Source: Theobroma cacao
Taxonomy: Eukaryota > Streptophyta > Magnoliopsida > Malvales > Malvaceae
NCBI RefSeq assembly: GCF_000208745.1
Contig: NC_030858.1
Span: forward strand, 17,853,691 to 17,917,690
Length of the DNA stretch: 64,000 nt
Direction: 5' to 3'
The notes beneath the pieces are model-generated. The model saw only the letters and a list, made by a program, of their open reading frames with translations, made no database searches and had not been told where the DNA came from. How positions within the stretch are numbered: the stretch's first letter is position 1; every line of letters starts with the position of its first letter. The translations under genes and the position numbers were made by a program. Shown piece after piece: positions 23,187 through 34,816 of this stretch.

Positions 23187-26100
23187 TTAGTGATATCAAT
23201 ATAAGAGGTATATTTGATCCCTATAGTAGCCAACTTAAATTTAGGGACGAATTTTTATAAGTGGGGGAATTTATATCATCCCGTCCCTTGGGATGTTAGT
23301 TAAACTAGGATATTATTGAAATTTAAAAATGAATTGTTGCTATTATCGATAAGAAAAGTTATGTGGAAGTGGAGAAATCAACATAAAATTAAAATAATAT
23401 TTTTATAATAAAATAACATTCATTTATTGATGATTGACAAATAAGATGATGTAATATTGAAAGTCGATTTCAAGGAGTTGGATTTGGCCAAAGTGAGGGA
23501 GAGTAAGAAAACCTTTAAGGAAATGGATTATTAGTGGGGCTTATGTGTCATTATTAAATCAAGTATAGAAGGGTATATATATATATTTAAATATTATTAT
23601 GATTCTTTGATGGCATGCAAATTTGATATTTTACTTATGTATGAGTAGAGGAAGAATAATAAAAGAAAAATTGAAACTAAAGGAGTAGCTGAAGGATCTA
23701 ATTGAAAGGAAAAAAAATGTTGAGAGACAAAATTGCAAATATGAAAAGTTTGAAGGACCAAATTACAATTAACCAATTCTTAATTAAACATATATATAAT
23801 AGATATATATATAATTGAAAATGAAAGGAAAATTTAAAACAACTTATTCTAGGGGAATGCACCCACCATGTGAACCTTGGTGCATTCTCTCCTTTTTCAC
23901 ATTGTTCTTCACGCCATGCAAGGATTTGGCAGCCCATGATTTTCATTCTTCTGTCCTAAAGGATAATTGGGCAAGAGATAAAAACATATTACTTGGGTAT
24001 TAATGCCATGCAAAGAAAAAAGAAAAAAGAAAGGGAGGGGTGTAACATAGGACAATCCGCCCATTTCAAGGAAAGAAACATTCTGTTTTTTTTATTTTCT
24101 TTCCAAAACCCGAACCCTCAAGCTTCCTTCTATGAGTTTTGAACTCGACAATATCAAATCTGAGCTGGAAATTCAAGCAAAGAGGTAAGAATCAATGCTC
24201 TTGGTATTTAAATATAAGTTTGAACGGTTGAAAATAGGGAATTGTTTGCATGGCAGCAAGCTGGTATTTTGGTTAGAGAAAAAGCTCCATTCTTCTGCCC
24301 GTGCACTTTCACCCCTCCATGGATCATTAAGTCTTCAAACCAGCATTTTGGGGCCTGGAAATTTACAGCCAAGGTGAGATAAAGTTTCATTCCAGCTTGA
24401 GTGCAAATTTGAAAGGTTATAATTCTCTCTTTTGGTTGTGTGTTAGCTGCATATTATCCCCTCCAAGTTCGAGAACTTTGAAGTTTTGGTTGGGGCTGGA
24501 AATTGGTCACCAAGCTAAGTTTTTATGCCTAAGTATTTGAAGTTTTAGAATTCTGGAAAATTTTGTGTGAATAGTTTAGATGAAGCAAGGGGTTAAAGTC
24601 TAAGTTGAATAGTTAAATTCCATAAAATTGGAATGCTAGGAAACTAAGAAAAAAAAACTGTGTATGTTCATTGCATGCTAGGAAGTTTGAGACTTATTTA
24701 GAGCTCAAGGAGCTGTTGATGGTCAAGGTTGATAACTTGGCTGCTGGTGGGAAAGCACGCCATCAAGGTGAGTGGATGTCCTGTTTTCTAAAGTAAATAA
24801 AGCTATGATCTTAAGTATATATGTATATATATGCTTATAGGTCTATCTTAGTAGTTGTTTTAAATACATTGGTGCTCAATTTGTTTCATTGACTGATTTG
24901 GGAAGCGTGAGCTGGTAGTTGCCTTAGGTGCTGATTTTTTAATTTGGTTTTGAATTGTAAAAACATGATTTTAGAGGTTGCTGAAATATTGGGTTTGGAA
25001 AGTTAAGTGTTTTTGAGCTTGGTTTAATTTACTGGAAATTTAGCACGGGTTTGTATTGCTGGAAAACAGAATTTGAAGCCTAGAATTTAAGGTACTGTTG
25101 AGATTAATTGGCCCTTGAAGGTAAGGAAAATGGATGTGTGAATTAATATTGAAATACTAGTTAGAAGCAAGTGAGAAATAGCGGAAAAAAAAACCTGAAT
25201 GTTATGTGGACCAATATGCAGATTCGGCCTAGAAAAATTGGAGGTTGCTGGTGGATAGGAATTAAGAAAATAAAGGAATATTTCAAAAGGTCATTGGGAG
25301 GAAAAGCATAAAAAGGGGGTTAATATCGGTAGAAAATCCCACCAACCAGGTGAGTGGACAATTCTTTTTTAACTATTATAGATTATTGAGCATGATTATA
25401 TCAAGTTTATTAGATATGCCTACTATTAGAAATTATTGTATTATGTTGAGTTGCAATGGTGGAATTTGAATGATATTGGGTTGCATGAGCTGTTAGTGAC
25501 TAGGGATGATCACTAAACTCGTTTTATACATCCTGTTTTGTGGGCATGTCAAAACTATTACATTGTTTTATAAACAGGAAACAAGCCCTTGAAATATGAT
25601 GAGATTTTATTCTATTCTTTTAAGCTTTTGAAACTGTTATGATTTATGCTCTCGTATAATGGCCTTAGAGTGGCCGATTACAATATTTCAAATTCTGCCA
25701 TGATGGCAACCTTTATGATGCCTGAGTGAGATGTTTTAACAATGCCATGCTCACTGATTTTCATGTGTGAACTTGCTATTTTAATGGTCATTGATTTTAT
25801 GATGAATTTGGTTATGTATTACTCACGGCTTTCATGATTTAAACATGCATGCATGCCTTCTGAGCTTATGATTGAATTGATTATATGCTTTTGAAAATCC
25901 ATTAGATTATTTTCTTGGGTAAACCTTATAGGAATAGGTCTTGTTACCACACCAGATTTGTGTGGTGTTTGTGCACAAAGTAATGATTATTGATGACTGA
26001 TATTTGATAATAAAGAGAGACCTGAAGCCACGACTTATATTTAGTGGTGTGGAGAGTTCCCACGAGTAGGTAAAAGGGGACCTAAAGCCCCAACTCATAT

Positions 26101-26733
26101 TTGATGGTGTGGGGAGTTCTCACGAGTAGAAAAAGGGGAATTGAATCCCCGATTTGATATTTGATGACGTGGGGAGTCCCACTAATAGGTGTTGATGTTA
26201 TTGATATGAGAGAGAGCCTACGGGTTATATTAGACCTAACTGAGGATACCTTCATTGATACATTTTTATTATTTGAGCATGGCATTACTATTATATTTGC
26301 TTTGAGAAAACCATGGTCATGATTTATTTGTTTACATCACAAACAAGAAATTTATTATACTTGAGATGGACATAGTTGATTGATTTTATCGAGCATGAGA
26401 TTTTTATGCTGTACAAGTGATAAAAAAAATTTTGAGATTTAAACTCAAGCACCTTAATTATATTGATTTGCACATGATTTATTAACTTTGTGCACAGTTA
26501 TCTCATCATACATTATTGTTACTATTATTATTATTATTATCAAAAGCTTTACTTTAATGCTTGTTTCCTCTCCTATCCATTCACTAAGTATAAAAGGCTT
26601 ACCTCAACTTAATTGTTCTACATGCGCATGATGTGGACGTTGACTTGAAAGGGTAAGATACGAAAAGGTAGTTTTGTCAGAAAATCTTTTTTGTTAAGTC
26701 AAAATGGTTCAAATTACGGAGTGGAGTGTAACA
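23187..26733 (+). mobile_element. 3' end and long LTR of a Ty3/gypsy element
   Basis: TTAGGGACGAATTTTTATAA followed by GTGGGGGAA (about 23240-23268) is the conserved polypurine-tract region of plant chromovirus-like Ty3 elements. ATCCCGTCCCTTGGGATG immediately after is typical of their LTR start. The LTR would run from about 23269 to about 26733, where it ends GGAGTGTAACA, roughly 3.4 kb. It contains a 3-unit repeat (25990-26200) and no coding frame. No PBS follows and no internal domain is present upstream, so this is a remnant. The start is set to within about 10 bases because the TG is eroded. Confidence 0.6.
25990..26205. repeat. ~65-bp tandem repeat, 3 units, in LTR
   Basis: Three units share GGGGACCTAAAGCCCCAACT-like text followed by CATATTTGATGGTGTGGGGAG and CCACGAGTAG. 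In each a complementary pair such as GGGGACCT...AGCCCC could fold. Spacing is about 62-68 bases. Confidence 0.75.
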
Positions 26734-27206
26734 ATTTTTTCAACAACAAAACGTGTAACAACTACATATTTTAACATCACGTGTAACAACTAAATTTTTC
26801 AACATGATGTGTAGCATCTAATTCTTCAACAAAACGTGTAACAACTACATTTTTTAACATCACATGTAACAACTAAATTTCCAATATGATGTGTAACAGC
26901 TACATTTTTCAACATGGAGTATAATAACTAAATTTTTAACATAGCGTGTAACTAAATCTTCAACATGATGTGTAATAATTAAATTTTCAACAAGATGTGT
27001 AACAACTACATTTTTCAACATGGGGTGTAACAATTAAATTTTTTAGCATGATGTGTAATAACTACATTTTCAACATAGCGTGTAACTAAATCTTCAACAT
27101 GACGTGTAATAACTAAATTTTCAACAAGATGTGTAACAACTACATTTTTCAACATGGGGTGTAACAATTAAATTTTTTAACATGATGTGTAATAACTACA
27201 TTTTCA
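26734..27206. repeat. GTGTAACAACTACATTTTTC minisatellite with higher-order repeat
   Basis: Units of about 30-34 bp (GTGTAACAACTACATTTTTC AACATGAT) repeat some 15 times. The last part is a higher-order repeat: 26938-27071 and 27072-27205 are two 134-bp copies that differ, by my count, at about three positions. The array starts directly at the GTGTAACA end of the preceding LTR. Confidence 0.9.
27196..27206. repeat. Probable target-site duplication of processed pseudogene (left)
   Basis: CTACATTTTCA is repeated at 27761-27771 directly behind the A-run. Because the same words occur throughout the minisatellite, the duplication is not independent proof. Confidence 0.6.
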
Positions 27207-27760
27207 GCGCTTGAAAGGGCGTTTGAACCAAGGATTCAAATGGGGCTTTGGTGTGTTCTCTAGTCTTGAAGGTGTCGAAAAACCAAACCCAAGGATTTAT
27301 AAGATTGCTCTTGTAAAGGCTAGAAATATTGCACCAGAAGAGACTTTGCATATTGATGACAACATGCACAAAGACTATGTCCGGCAAAGAGTGTGGGAAT
27401 GAATGATGCTGAGGATTGGAGAAAATCTGGTGCTATTGTTCTTCCTGACTTGGTGGCAATGCAGGAATTGTTTTCTTCAAGGAAGTTAACTTGATAAGGG
27501 GCTTGTTTTCTACTCGAATGCTGTCATCCGTATATTGTTTTAACCATTTGGTTGATAAATATGTGATGATATCACTTACCAATTACCATCTGGTTTCTTC
27601 CCCTGAGTTTTTGTTTACATGTCCTGTTTTCACACCCTATGAGCATCTAGAATTTTGATGTGATTTAGTGGGGGAAAGAAGAGATGCAAATTTCTTTATC
27701 AATACCAATGTTAGTGTTTCTGGTTGGAGAAGATGCTATTTCTTTCTTCAAAAAAAAAAA
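27207..27760 (+). pseudogene. Processed pseudogene of a HAD-superfamily hydrolase (HDHD3-like), 5'-truncated
   Basis: The frame reads FGVFSSLEGVEKPNPRIYKI, then NIAPEETLHI, which matches the C-terminal half of plant haloacid-dehalogenase-like hydrolases of the HDHD3 type. The family's GD before NM is changed to DD here. A frameshift near 27380 follows. Then PAKSVGM joins directly to DAEDWRKSGAIVLPDLVAMQ, with an internal loss of about 11 codons relative to the family, and the frame ends in TGA near 27491. About 255 bases of 3' UTR and an A-run (27750-27760) follow, and the whole lies between copies of CTACATTTTCA. A tail, 5' truncation and direct repeats indicate a LINE-mobilised mRNA copy. 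It cannot encode a working enzyme: the N-terminal half with the nucleophile Asp is absent. Confidence 0.8.
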
Positions 27761-27771
27761 CTACATTTTCA

Positions 27772-29141
27772 ACACGATTTTTTGTGGCGTTCTATCCACC
27801 TGTCAATTTAGCCATTAATTGTAAGGAATCGAAAAAGTTTGGCTCTTAATTGTTACAATTGAAACGTTTGACCTTTAATTGATAAAGTGTCTAAATGCCT
27901 AGCCTCAATTTGAGCATTTAGCCCAAAAAAATATTCAACTTCACTTATCTTAATATGTTATTACGTCTGTCTATATTCCAACCTACATCAATGTATTGAA
28001 AATTTGTATTGATGCTGTAGAAGGTTAGAAGGCAAGTCAGGGATTTTGTTAGTCAAGTCTCAGATAGTTAAATTTGAGGACTTAAAAGTTCTGTTCCAGA
28101 TCATCAAGTAAAATTGTTTTGATTTGTGTAACAATTGAATAACTTGGTTCCTTTATTGGAAGTGGAGGCGCCTTAACAACAGGGTTTTGACCTGATCAGA
28201 GTTTATACTCCCCGTTTATATTGTCTTTCCCAGCCCTTCTTCCTCCATTTTGAGTTGTTTCTATGTCTGAGATAATTGAGCTGTTTCTCTGTCTGGCAGC
28301 TTAGTTATATTTCTGCTTATTGTCTTGGATTTTTTCTATGATTGTGTTAAAAATGTGGCTCGAGAAGTGCTGAAACTGGTATATGCCATCTTATTTCTCA
28401 AATTGCATTTCATCACCTAACTTGTAATGCAGCAACTTTTGTTATGTTTGTTTCATTTAGTTGTTTTGCTGTGCTCTAAAATACAGTGTTGGTTCTATAA
28501 TCTCTCTCCCTCTCTCTCTCTCAGACAAGGTTAGGAAACCCTCCATTTAGAGGGTAACAAGTACTGGCCAAGTTTGGATTGTTATTGATAGGTAAGATGT
28601 ATGAGATGCATTATTGAAATTTCTTAGCAAATAAGATGTATATAAGCTTAGCAGCATAACAGATAAATTTGAGATGAATGTAATTGTTCCATGTGGCCAT
28701 CTTAGAATTTAAAATTTAAATTCATACTCCATTTTTTTTCACCCCGAACATGCAAATCTTCTTCTCATGTAATTTTCTTCAGTTTCCCCATTCATTGTTT
28801 CTTGTTCTCCCGGAATTGGGTTCCATTTTTTCTTTTACAATAGTGCTAGATTTTCATCGTGAATTGTTTGTAAGGTCATCTTGGAACAGAAATTTGGGAT
28901 CCTTGATGGTATGATATTGCGTGTTTGTCTCCGTAGTTGCTAAATTTCATATGATTGAAAATTGGTTAATGAACTACAGTCATCAATTTTTTGTTTGATG
29001 TTCCCACTCTGTCTGGACACAAATCAACATTGAAACAGACAAGAAATATGTAGATGAAAACTGGGAGTTACAAACAAGAAGAGCGTGCAATGAAAACAAT
29101 TAACCACATCTGCTTCACTACCAGACTGGAAGCTTGTAACT
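27772..29141. other. Intergenic DNA, nothing recognised
   Basis: No supported coding region. A CT microsatellite lies at 28501-28523 (TCTCTCCCTCTCTCTCTCTC). Confidence 0.5.
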
Positions 29142-29365
29142 TTAGAAACAACCAAAGAGCTTTTTTGGAGTTTGGGCAGTTGCACAATAATTTGCAACCA
29201 CCTCCTTTACCTTGAGGACTTCTTCTCCACATTTGGCTTCAACCGTTGCCCTCTTTTCTTCTGCTTCTTTGTGAACTAAAGCTACTATTTTTTTCATATT
29301 TTCTGCGTATCTGCATTCTTCTGTACCAATTGTTTTTCATTTTTTTTCTTCTTTCCATTTTTCAA
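29142..29365 (-). pseudogene. Remorin C-terminal exon (remnant)
   Basis: On the minus strand 59 codons are open to a TAA at 29144-29142. They read YAENMKKIVALVHKEAEEKR, then ATVEAKCGEEVLK, and end TPKKLFGCF. This is the Remorin_C domain: a heptad coiled coil rich in Glu/Lys followed by the short C-terminal anchor that places remorins on the inner face of the plasma membrane. Upstream, around 29322-29365, KNEKQLVQK continues the coiled coil in another frame, implying a frameshift or a splice at the AG near 29326. No further exons (Trp-Glu-rich segment, N-terminal region) are visible to 30838. Conserved EAK-R-G reads EAK-C-G here. I take it as a gene remnant, though an intact last exon of a longer gene cannot be excluded. 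Confidence 0.75.
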
Positions 29366-29370
29366 CCTTG

Positions 29371-30838
29371 TTGAAGAAAATTACATGTTTAGATCCTGAG
29401 TAATTGTAAACAAGTTCGAATGTAGTGTAAGTGTAGTCAATTACTCTTGCAAGTTTGCAATAAGTGTCTTATGTGCTGCAGCTAGAATAGGGAATACATT
29501 TGGAATCTGTTTCCGTCATCAATATACATGATATTAGACAAACTATGCAAAAAATATAAAGATTTTTAATTTTACTTCATTAATAAGATTACTGTTCCTT
29601 TCAAAAAGAAAGATGAGAGTATTTAGTGAGATGATAGTATATAGAAACTACAAGTTATCAGTGTATCAAATATAAAAAAGTATTTTTCACTTTATTCAAT
29701 AGTAACTTTGGATTGTTATTTATTTTTTAATTTACTTGAGCATGTTAAAATTTGTGTTTATATATATATATATATATATTATCTGAAAATTGGGTAAAAT
29801 GTTTTAAAAGGTTTGGTGTGGTTCGGTTTTTTGAAACCAATCGAATCGATCGTAATAGTTTGATTTTTGATCAATTCAGTTAAGTATACTAGTTCAATTC
29901 AATTTAAGTTTTGCAAAAAATAATATGCAATTTTTCACAAGGTAAGGTTTTTTTTTTTCAAAATGCTAACGTCGAACCAACTGATGAAATCAATTGTTTG
30001 CACACCCCTAAATATTTTGAGCACAAAAGCTACAGCCTGGTGCTCAATGGGCTAGACTCTAGAGAATGTCCAAAGAACTAGCATCAGGGTAGATATGCTG
30101 ACCCAACATTGATACATGTAAAGTAGCTTTAGAGCAAAGCTAATGTAAACCTGAAAGATCGGCCTAATAATCCATCGAAACACGAATTTCTAATTAACAA
30201 CTTAAATTGGAATTGATATAAACCTGAACTAATTCAAACTCGTATTAATTTGAAATAGGAAATTATTTAACTCAAAATAATCTAAATCTAAATCTAATTC
30301 GAAATCAAAATGTATTAAAATTTAAATCAAATTTCACTCAAAATGAAAATTAAACCAAAATAGTGTTTTAATTTTTTGTTTTCCCTTTTAAATTTTAATT
30401 TAGTTGGAATAACAATAATAATAATAATAATAACTAGTAGTCTACTATTAATTTTAAAAGATAATAAAAATCTTCTATTATTTTACTTTAAGTAGCTAAA
30501 AAGGCCACTAGCTTGGTAATTTGATCGACTTTGTTATTGTAATTGATTAGTGGATAAAATAAAATAAAACACCAAATAAAATAGTTTAATTTAATATATA
30601 AGTAAAATTATTTATATTATTGTTCATAAAAATTAAACTTTTAATTTTAATTTATAACAAATATTTTTTAGTTTTGTATTGAAATACATATATTACTTTT
30701 ACTTTTCAATGAAATTCTAACATTTTAAAAATTAACTCCACCTTTGACTTTTGGAGTTTTAATTGCCCTTGTAATCATAATTTATCGTAAATTTAGTTAG
30801 TGAGTCATAATAATTAAAAAAATATAAAACAAGTAGTG
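29371..30838. other. AT-rich intergenic DNA with microsatellites
   Basis: No gene seen. A TA run lies at 29760-29780 and an AAT run at 30415-30433. Low complexity dominates from 30200 to 30838. Confidence 0.55.
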
Positions 30839-31099
30839 TTTTTTTTTTTTTTTGAATTGCAGAAGGAATTTATTAAGAATCAAATGCAAGGCATTGAACA
30901 ATGCAGAACAAAAAACACAAGTCCAAGGAGAGCCAAGGTAACAGAGTCAGGCACAAAACCAAAAAAGGAACAAAAACAAACGAAAGTAGCAGCCAAAGCA
31001 AAACGAACTAGAGAAAGAAAAAACCAGGAACAAAGGAAGCAGCAGTTGGAAAAAGAAGCAAAGAAGCAAGCGAACCACTGTGAAAATTAGAAAACTTGA

Positions 31100-31454
31100 A
31101 TGAGATCAAAAGGTTTATCCACACCAGCTTTAGGGAGGTAGTAGCCAACTTGTTGCCATCTCAAGAAGCGTAAACAATAGCCCAATGAACAATAAAATTT
31201 TTATAACAGTTGATCAAATTTAAGGTACCTCTTATTCGCCATGGAGCAGTCTCTAGATTATTACACCATCTAACCGCATTCATGGAGTCGGATTCAATAA
31301 TCAAAGAACGGGAAGAAGCCCAAAAAGAGGCAGCAAAAAAAAAAAAAAAACCAAAAGCTTCCTTTGTAGCCATGATTTTAGAAAGATTAGAGTCACCAAT
31401 GCTTAGGGACTTGGAAAACAAAAAAACCAAAAGCACTCGGCTTTCCTTTAGCAA
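31100..31454 (-). pseudogene. LINE RNase H domain
   Basis: Minus-strand text includes KEAFGFF, then SRSLIIESDSMNAVRW, where ESDS holds the conserved acidic residue of RNase H. It continues to FIVHWAIVYAS, where the frame ends. A run of A/T at 31340-31350 has expanded the Phe run and probably shifted the frame. In an active LINE this domain degrades template RNA. Confidence 0.75.
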
Positions 31455-31737
31455 CGCTTATATAGGAAGGATCATAGATAAGATCGACAACTAAAGAACA
31501 TATAGCAGGCCACTTAGCCTTGGCCCATTGAGAAACCCTCAACTTAGCCAACTTAAACGCTTGACAAAGATCCTAAACCTTTCCTTGAAAAACCATGTTA
31601 TTTCGATGCAACCAAATAGTCCAAAGAATGGCAAAGAAAGCCATGTGCCAAAAAGGAAGACGAACGTTAGCAAGAACAACATTATTCCAGCCGATAAAGA
31701 AATCTCTAAGATTGTTAGAGGGAACCCAAAAAAGTCC

Positions 31738-32136
31738 CTAAATATTTAACCAACTAGACCAAACTCTCCATGCCATCATACAGTTAAAAAGTAGGTGATC
31801 GAGAGTCTCAATATCACTATGACAAAAAAAGCAAATGGCAACCCTACTATTAATTAACCAGCACCTTAAGAGCTCACTTTTAACAGCAATTCTACCCTTC
31901 AAAGCAAGCCAACAAAAAAGCTCAACCTGAGGGGGGACAAGGTTGGACCAGACCAATTTCCAAAACCATTGATCCCTTGAAAGATTTCCCATAGTAAACT
32001 TATAGAGGGAATAAGCATAATAAGAGCCATTAGGACTGCCTTTCCAAATAATTTCGTCAGAGAAATTCAGATCAAGAGAAAAGTTACCAATAACCTCCAT
32101 AATGTTCTTACCTTGATCCTTTTCCCATTCTAACAA
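31738..32136 (-). pseudogene. LINE zf-RVT domain
   Basis: A 132-residue open stretch carries DEIIWKGSPNGSYYAYSLYK, then the WSNLVPPQVELFCWLALKGR segment and the zinc box CFFC...LDHLLFNC (CX2C, His, Cys). This is the domain that follows reverse transcriptase in plant LINEs. Confidence 0.85.
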
Positions 32137-32394
32137 TGGTCTTCGAAGATCAATATTCCATCTCCAAAAATTATTAACCTAACTACCAATATGCTGCCAC
32201 TGACCCATTCATCAGTCCAGAACTTGATTTTATTACCTTGACTAGGAATGAATCCAATGCCCTTTTTAACAACATTAGCAAGCCAATCCTTAAAGGAAAG
32301 AAGACTAACAATGTTACGTCAGACTTTAGACATATTTCTAGAGTTAATGTAGATAAGGAAAAGGGAGTTAGGCTCCATATTATTTTTCTTCATA

Positions 32395-33235
32395 ATGACT
32401 TTCCTTCAAAAACTATTAAGAGTCCTCTCCAAAATGCCATATCCATTTGTTGAAAAGAGTAAAATTTTTCAGATTAAGATCCACAATGCCCAAGCCACCA
32501 TTATCTTTAGGAAAGCAAATCGTATACTAATCAACGAGGTGAATCTTTTTTTAATCGTTAGTGTTACAACAAAGAAACTCGCGTTCGATTTTATCAACCT
32601 TGTCCTTAATTCCAACAGGGATTCTGAAAAATGGACATGAAGTAAAACGACAAGCTGGAGAGGATAGATTTCATAAGAGTGATTCTACCACCATAAGAAA
32701 GGAGATTCCCCTTTTAGGAAGCAAGACGAAATTTAAATCCCCTAACTACTGGCCTCCATAAAGAATTAGAATTAAGATTAATTCCTAGAGGAAGACCAAG
32801 ATAGGTAGAAGGTAGAGAGCTGAGATTGCAAGTGATTAAAGCAGCCCAATTAGCAAGAGTTTGATCATCAATGGCAATTCCAAACAAATTGCTTTTCCCA
32901 ACGTTGATCTTAAGACCTGAGATGAGCTGGAAGTAACGAAGAATCCTTCACAAGGTCCTAATAGAATCAATATTAGGCTTTGAGAACAACATAATATCAT
33001 CTACAAAAAAAGGTGAGTGATGGAGAACCCATTCCTTCCCATATAGATTCCACGACATAATCCAAAGGAAGAAGCCTTACTGATAATGGCACCTAATGAT
33101 TCAATAACAAGATTAAATAAATACGGGGAGAGAGGGCACCCTTGATGTAAACCCCTGCACATTTGTAAATGGTGAGAAAGAGTGCCATTAACCATCACAG
33201 GGACAGAAGCTGTGGAAGTGCAGAAAAAAGTCTAG
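32395..33235 (-). pseudogene. LINE reverse transcriptase, C-terminal part, frameshifted
   Basis: The stretch at 33198-33001 reads MCRGLHQGCPLSPYLFNLVI, the RT motif (GxxQGCPLSP). A frameshift in a T-run near 33003 leads to FVDDIMLFS, the [YF]xDD catalytic box with both Asp kept. Further on come SYGGRITL (about 32680) and LFNKWIWHFG (about 32430). At 33235 the text breaks into an LTR end, so the palm and fingers are absent. Confidence 0.8.
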
Positions 33236-33750
33236 CTTTGTCACAACACAGTTTTCGGGCCATGACCGGTACATGGGCCCAATGGAAATAGCCCATTAAG
33301 TCCAAGCAAGCCTATTTATATGACTTGTTCATCATTCCATCAAAAGTTGCTAAAGTCACATTTCATAGTTTCAATTCAAAATAATGCTAACCATTGCCAA
33401 CTCATAGTGGCATTACCAATCAAAATATACATATATTGTCTAAAACATATATCTTAATAATTTACATCAGGTTTGTTTATACATAACAAAAAATATACTC
33501 AACTTCCAACGGAGAGACCCGAGCGAAAGTATAACTAGTGAATGTCAAGATACCTACCAAGGAGACGAATCTACGAGAACATCTCGACCTAGTTACCGAC
33601 TGCCTCTTGATCTGAAAACATAAAGTTGAAAACAATGTGTATAAACCCAATGAGTGAACAAAGGAATGGAACAAGCAAACGATAAGAAAAGTTTAAAGAA
33701 ATCATGATGCACTTATTTTCAAAAACAATGCAATTTAGTTTAGTTCTTAT

Positions 33751-34270
33751 TGAAACCCCTCATTAAACTCTTAATTGGCTAATCACTTGATGATGAAGGA
33801 TCCATGCACAACAAAGAATTTGAAAAGTGAAAACTTTAGTAGCATTCAAGCAAGTCGAGCGAAATGACTGATCCTCGCTGCAGCGGAAAGGCATTCTCGC
33901 TGCAGCAAAATTTGGGCTCAAATTCTCAGCTGGCCGAGGGTTCTCACTAAAAGCCCTCATTTCAAACTTAATTAATTAATTCCTTGATGTTGGAAGTCCA
34001 TGGTCAACTATGATGTTAAAGAATTGGAAAATATGGCAGAAACCAAACAAGGTAGCAAGCAAGACAGAAGTCTCTCGCTCGCTGCAGCGAAATTTGGGCT
34101 TAAATCATCAGTTGGCCGAGGGTTTCACATTAAAACCCCTCATTTCAAACTTAATTAATTAATTCTTTGATGTTGGAAGTCCATGACCAACTATGATGTT
34201 AAAGAAGTGGAAAATATGGTAGAAACCAAACAAGGTAGCAAGCACGACAGAAGGTTTCTCGCTGCAGCGA
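33751..34270. repeat. ~182-bp tandem repeat, 3 units, with TCGCTGCAGCGA palindrome
   Basis: CTCGCTGCAGC recurs at 33896 and 34078 with a period of 182. Both are followed by AATTTGGGCT, GGCCGAGGG, CCCTCATTTCAAACTTAATT and GATGTTGGAAGTCCATG. A more diverged unit starts at 33751. TCGCTGCAGCGA is a perfect 12-bp palindrome. Variants also occur at 33874, 34258, 34286, 34327 and 34350. Confidence 0.85.
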
Positions 34271-34537
34271 AACCACATGTAGACATCTCGCTACAACGAG
34301 TTACAGGGCTGTAGCCAACCTCCCAACCCGAGAGTTTCTCACTGTAGCGAGAATGATTCTCGCTGCAGTGAAAAACGGAACACCAAGAAAAAAATTCTCA
34401 TTATATCAAGAAAAGGCCATTCTGCTACAATGACAAAATCAACTTGAGAATACTTAGCAATTTCCAAGGTTCAACATGCAAGATTTCACATACATTACAA
34501 CCATATACCATATTCATGAACTTTCTATTGCATAAAT

Positions 34538-34560
34538 ACACACACACACACACACACACA
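34538..34560. repeat. AC microsatellite
   Basis: Uninterrupted AC run, with a GT-rich open frame on the minus strand that is an artefact. Confidence 0.95.
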
Positions 34561-34779
34561 TACATAATCACCAATACCACCACCACCACCTCACCCAGCT
34601 CATGTGCAACCCCTACATCGCGCACATAGCTGGAGTCATCATGTGCATCCCCCACATTGTGCACAGGCAATATCATCATCCACACTCCCGCACCCGTCAT
34701 CACCGACATGTGCTCCCCCACATCACGCACATGCTCGATTATAATTACAAACAATATTACTATCAATATATATCATATA

Positions 34780-34782
<3 letters not shown>

Positions 34783-34814
<32 letters not shown>
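34783..34814. repeat. AT microsatellite
   Basis: Nearly uninterrupted AT run inside the LTR fragment. Confidence 0.95.

Positions 34815-34816
<2 letters not shown>

Noticed and set aside
26734..27206. CRISPR-like regular repeats
   Set aside because: Units are contiguous and diverged, without unique spacers, and the context is plant nuclear DNA. It is a minisatellite.
30836..31090. Lys/Gln-rich open frame on the plus strand
   Set aside because: It is the antisense of a LINE 3' end beginning in its poly(A) complement.
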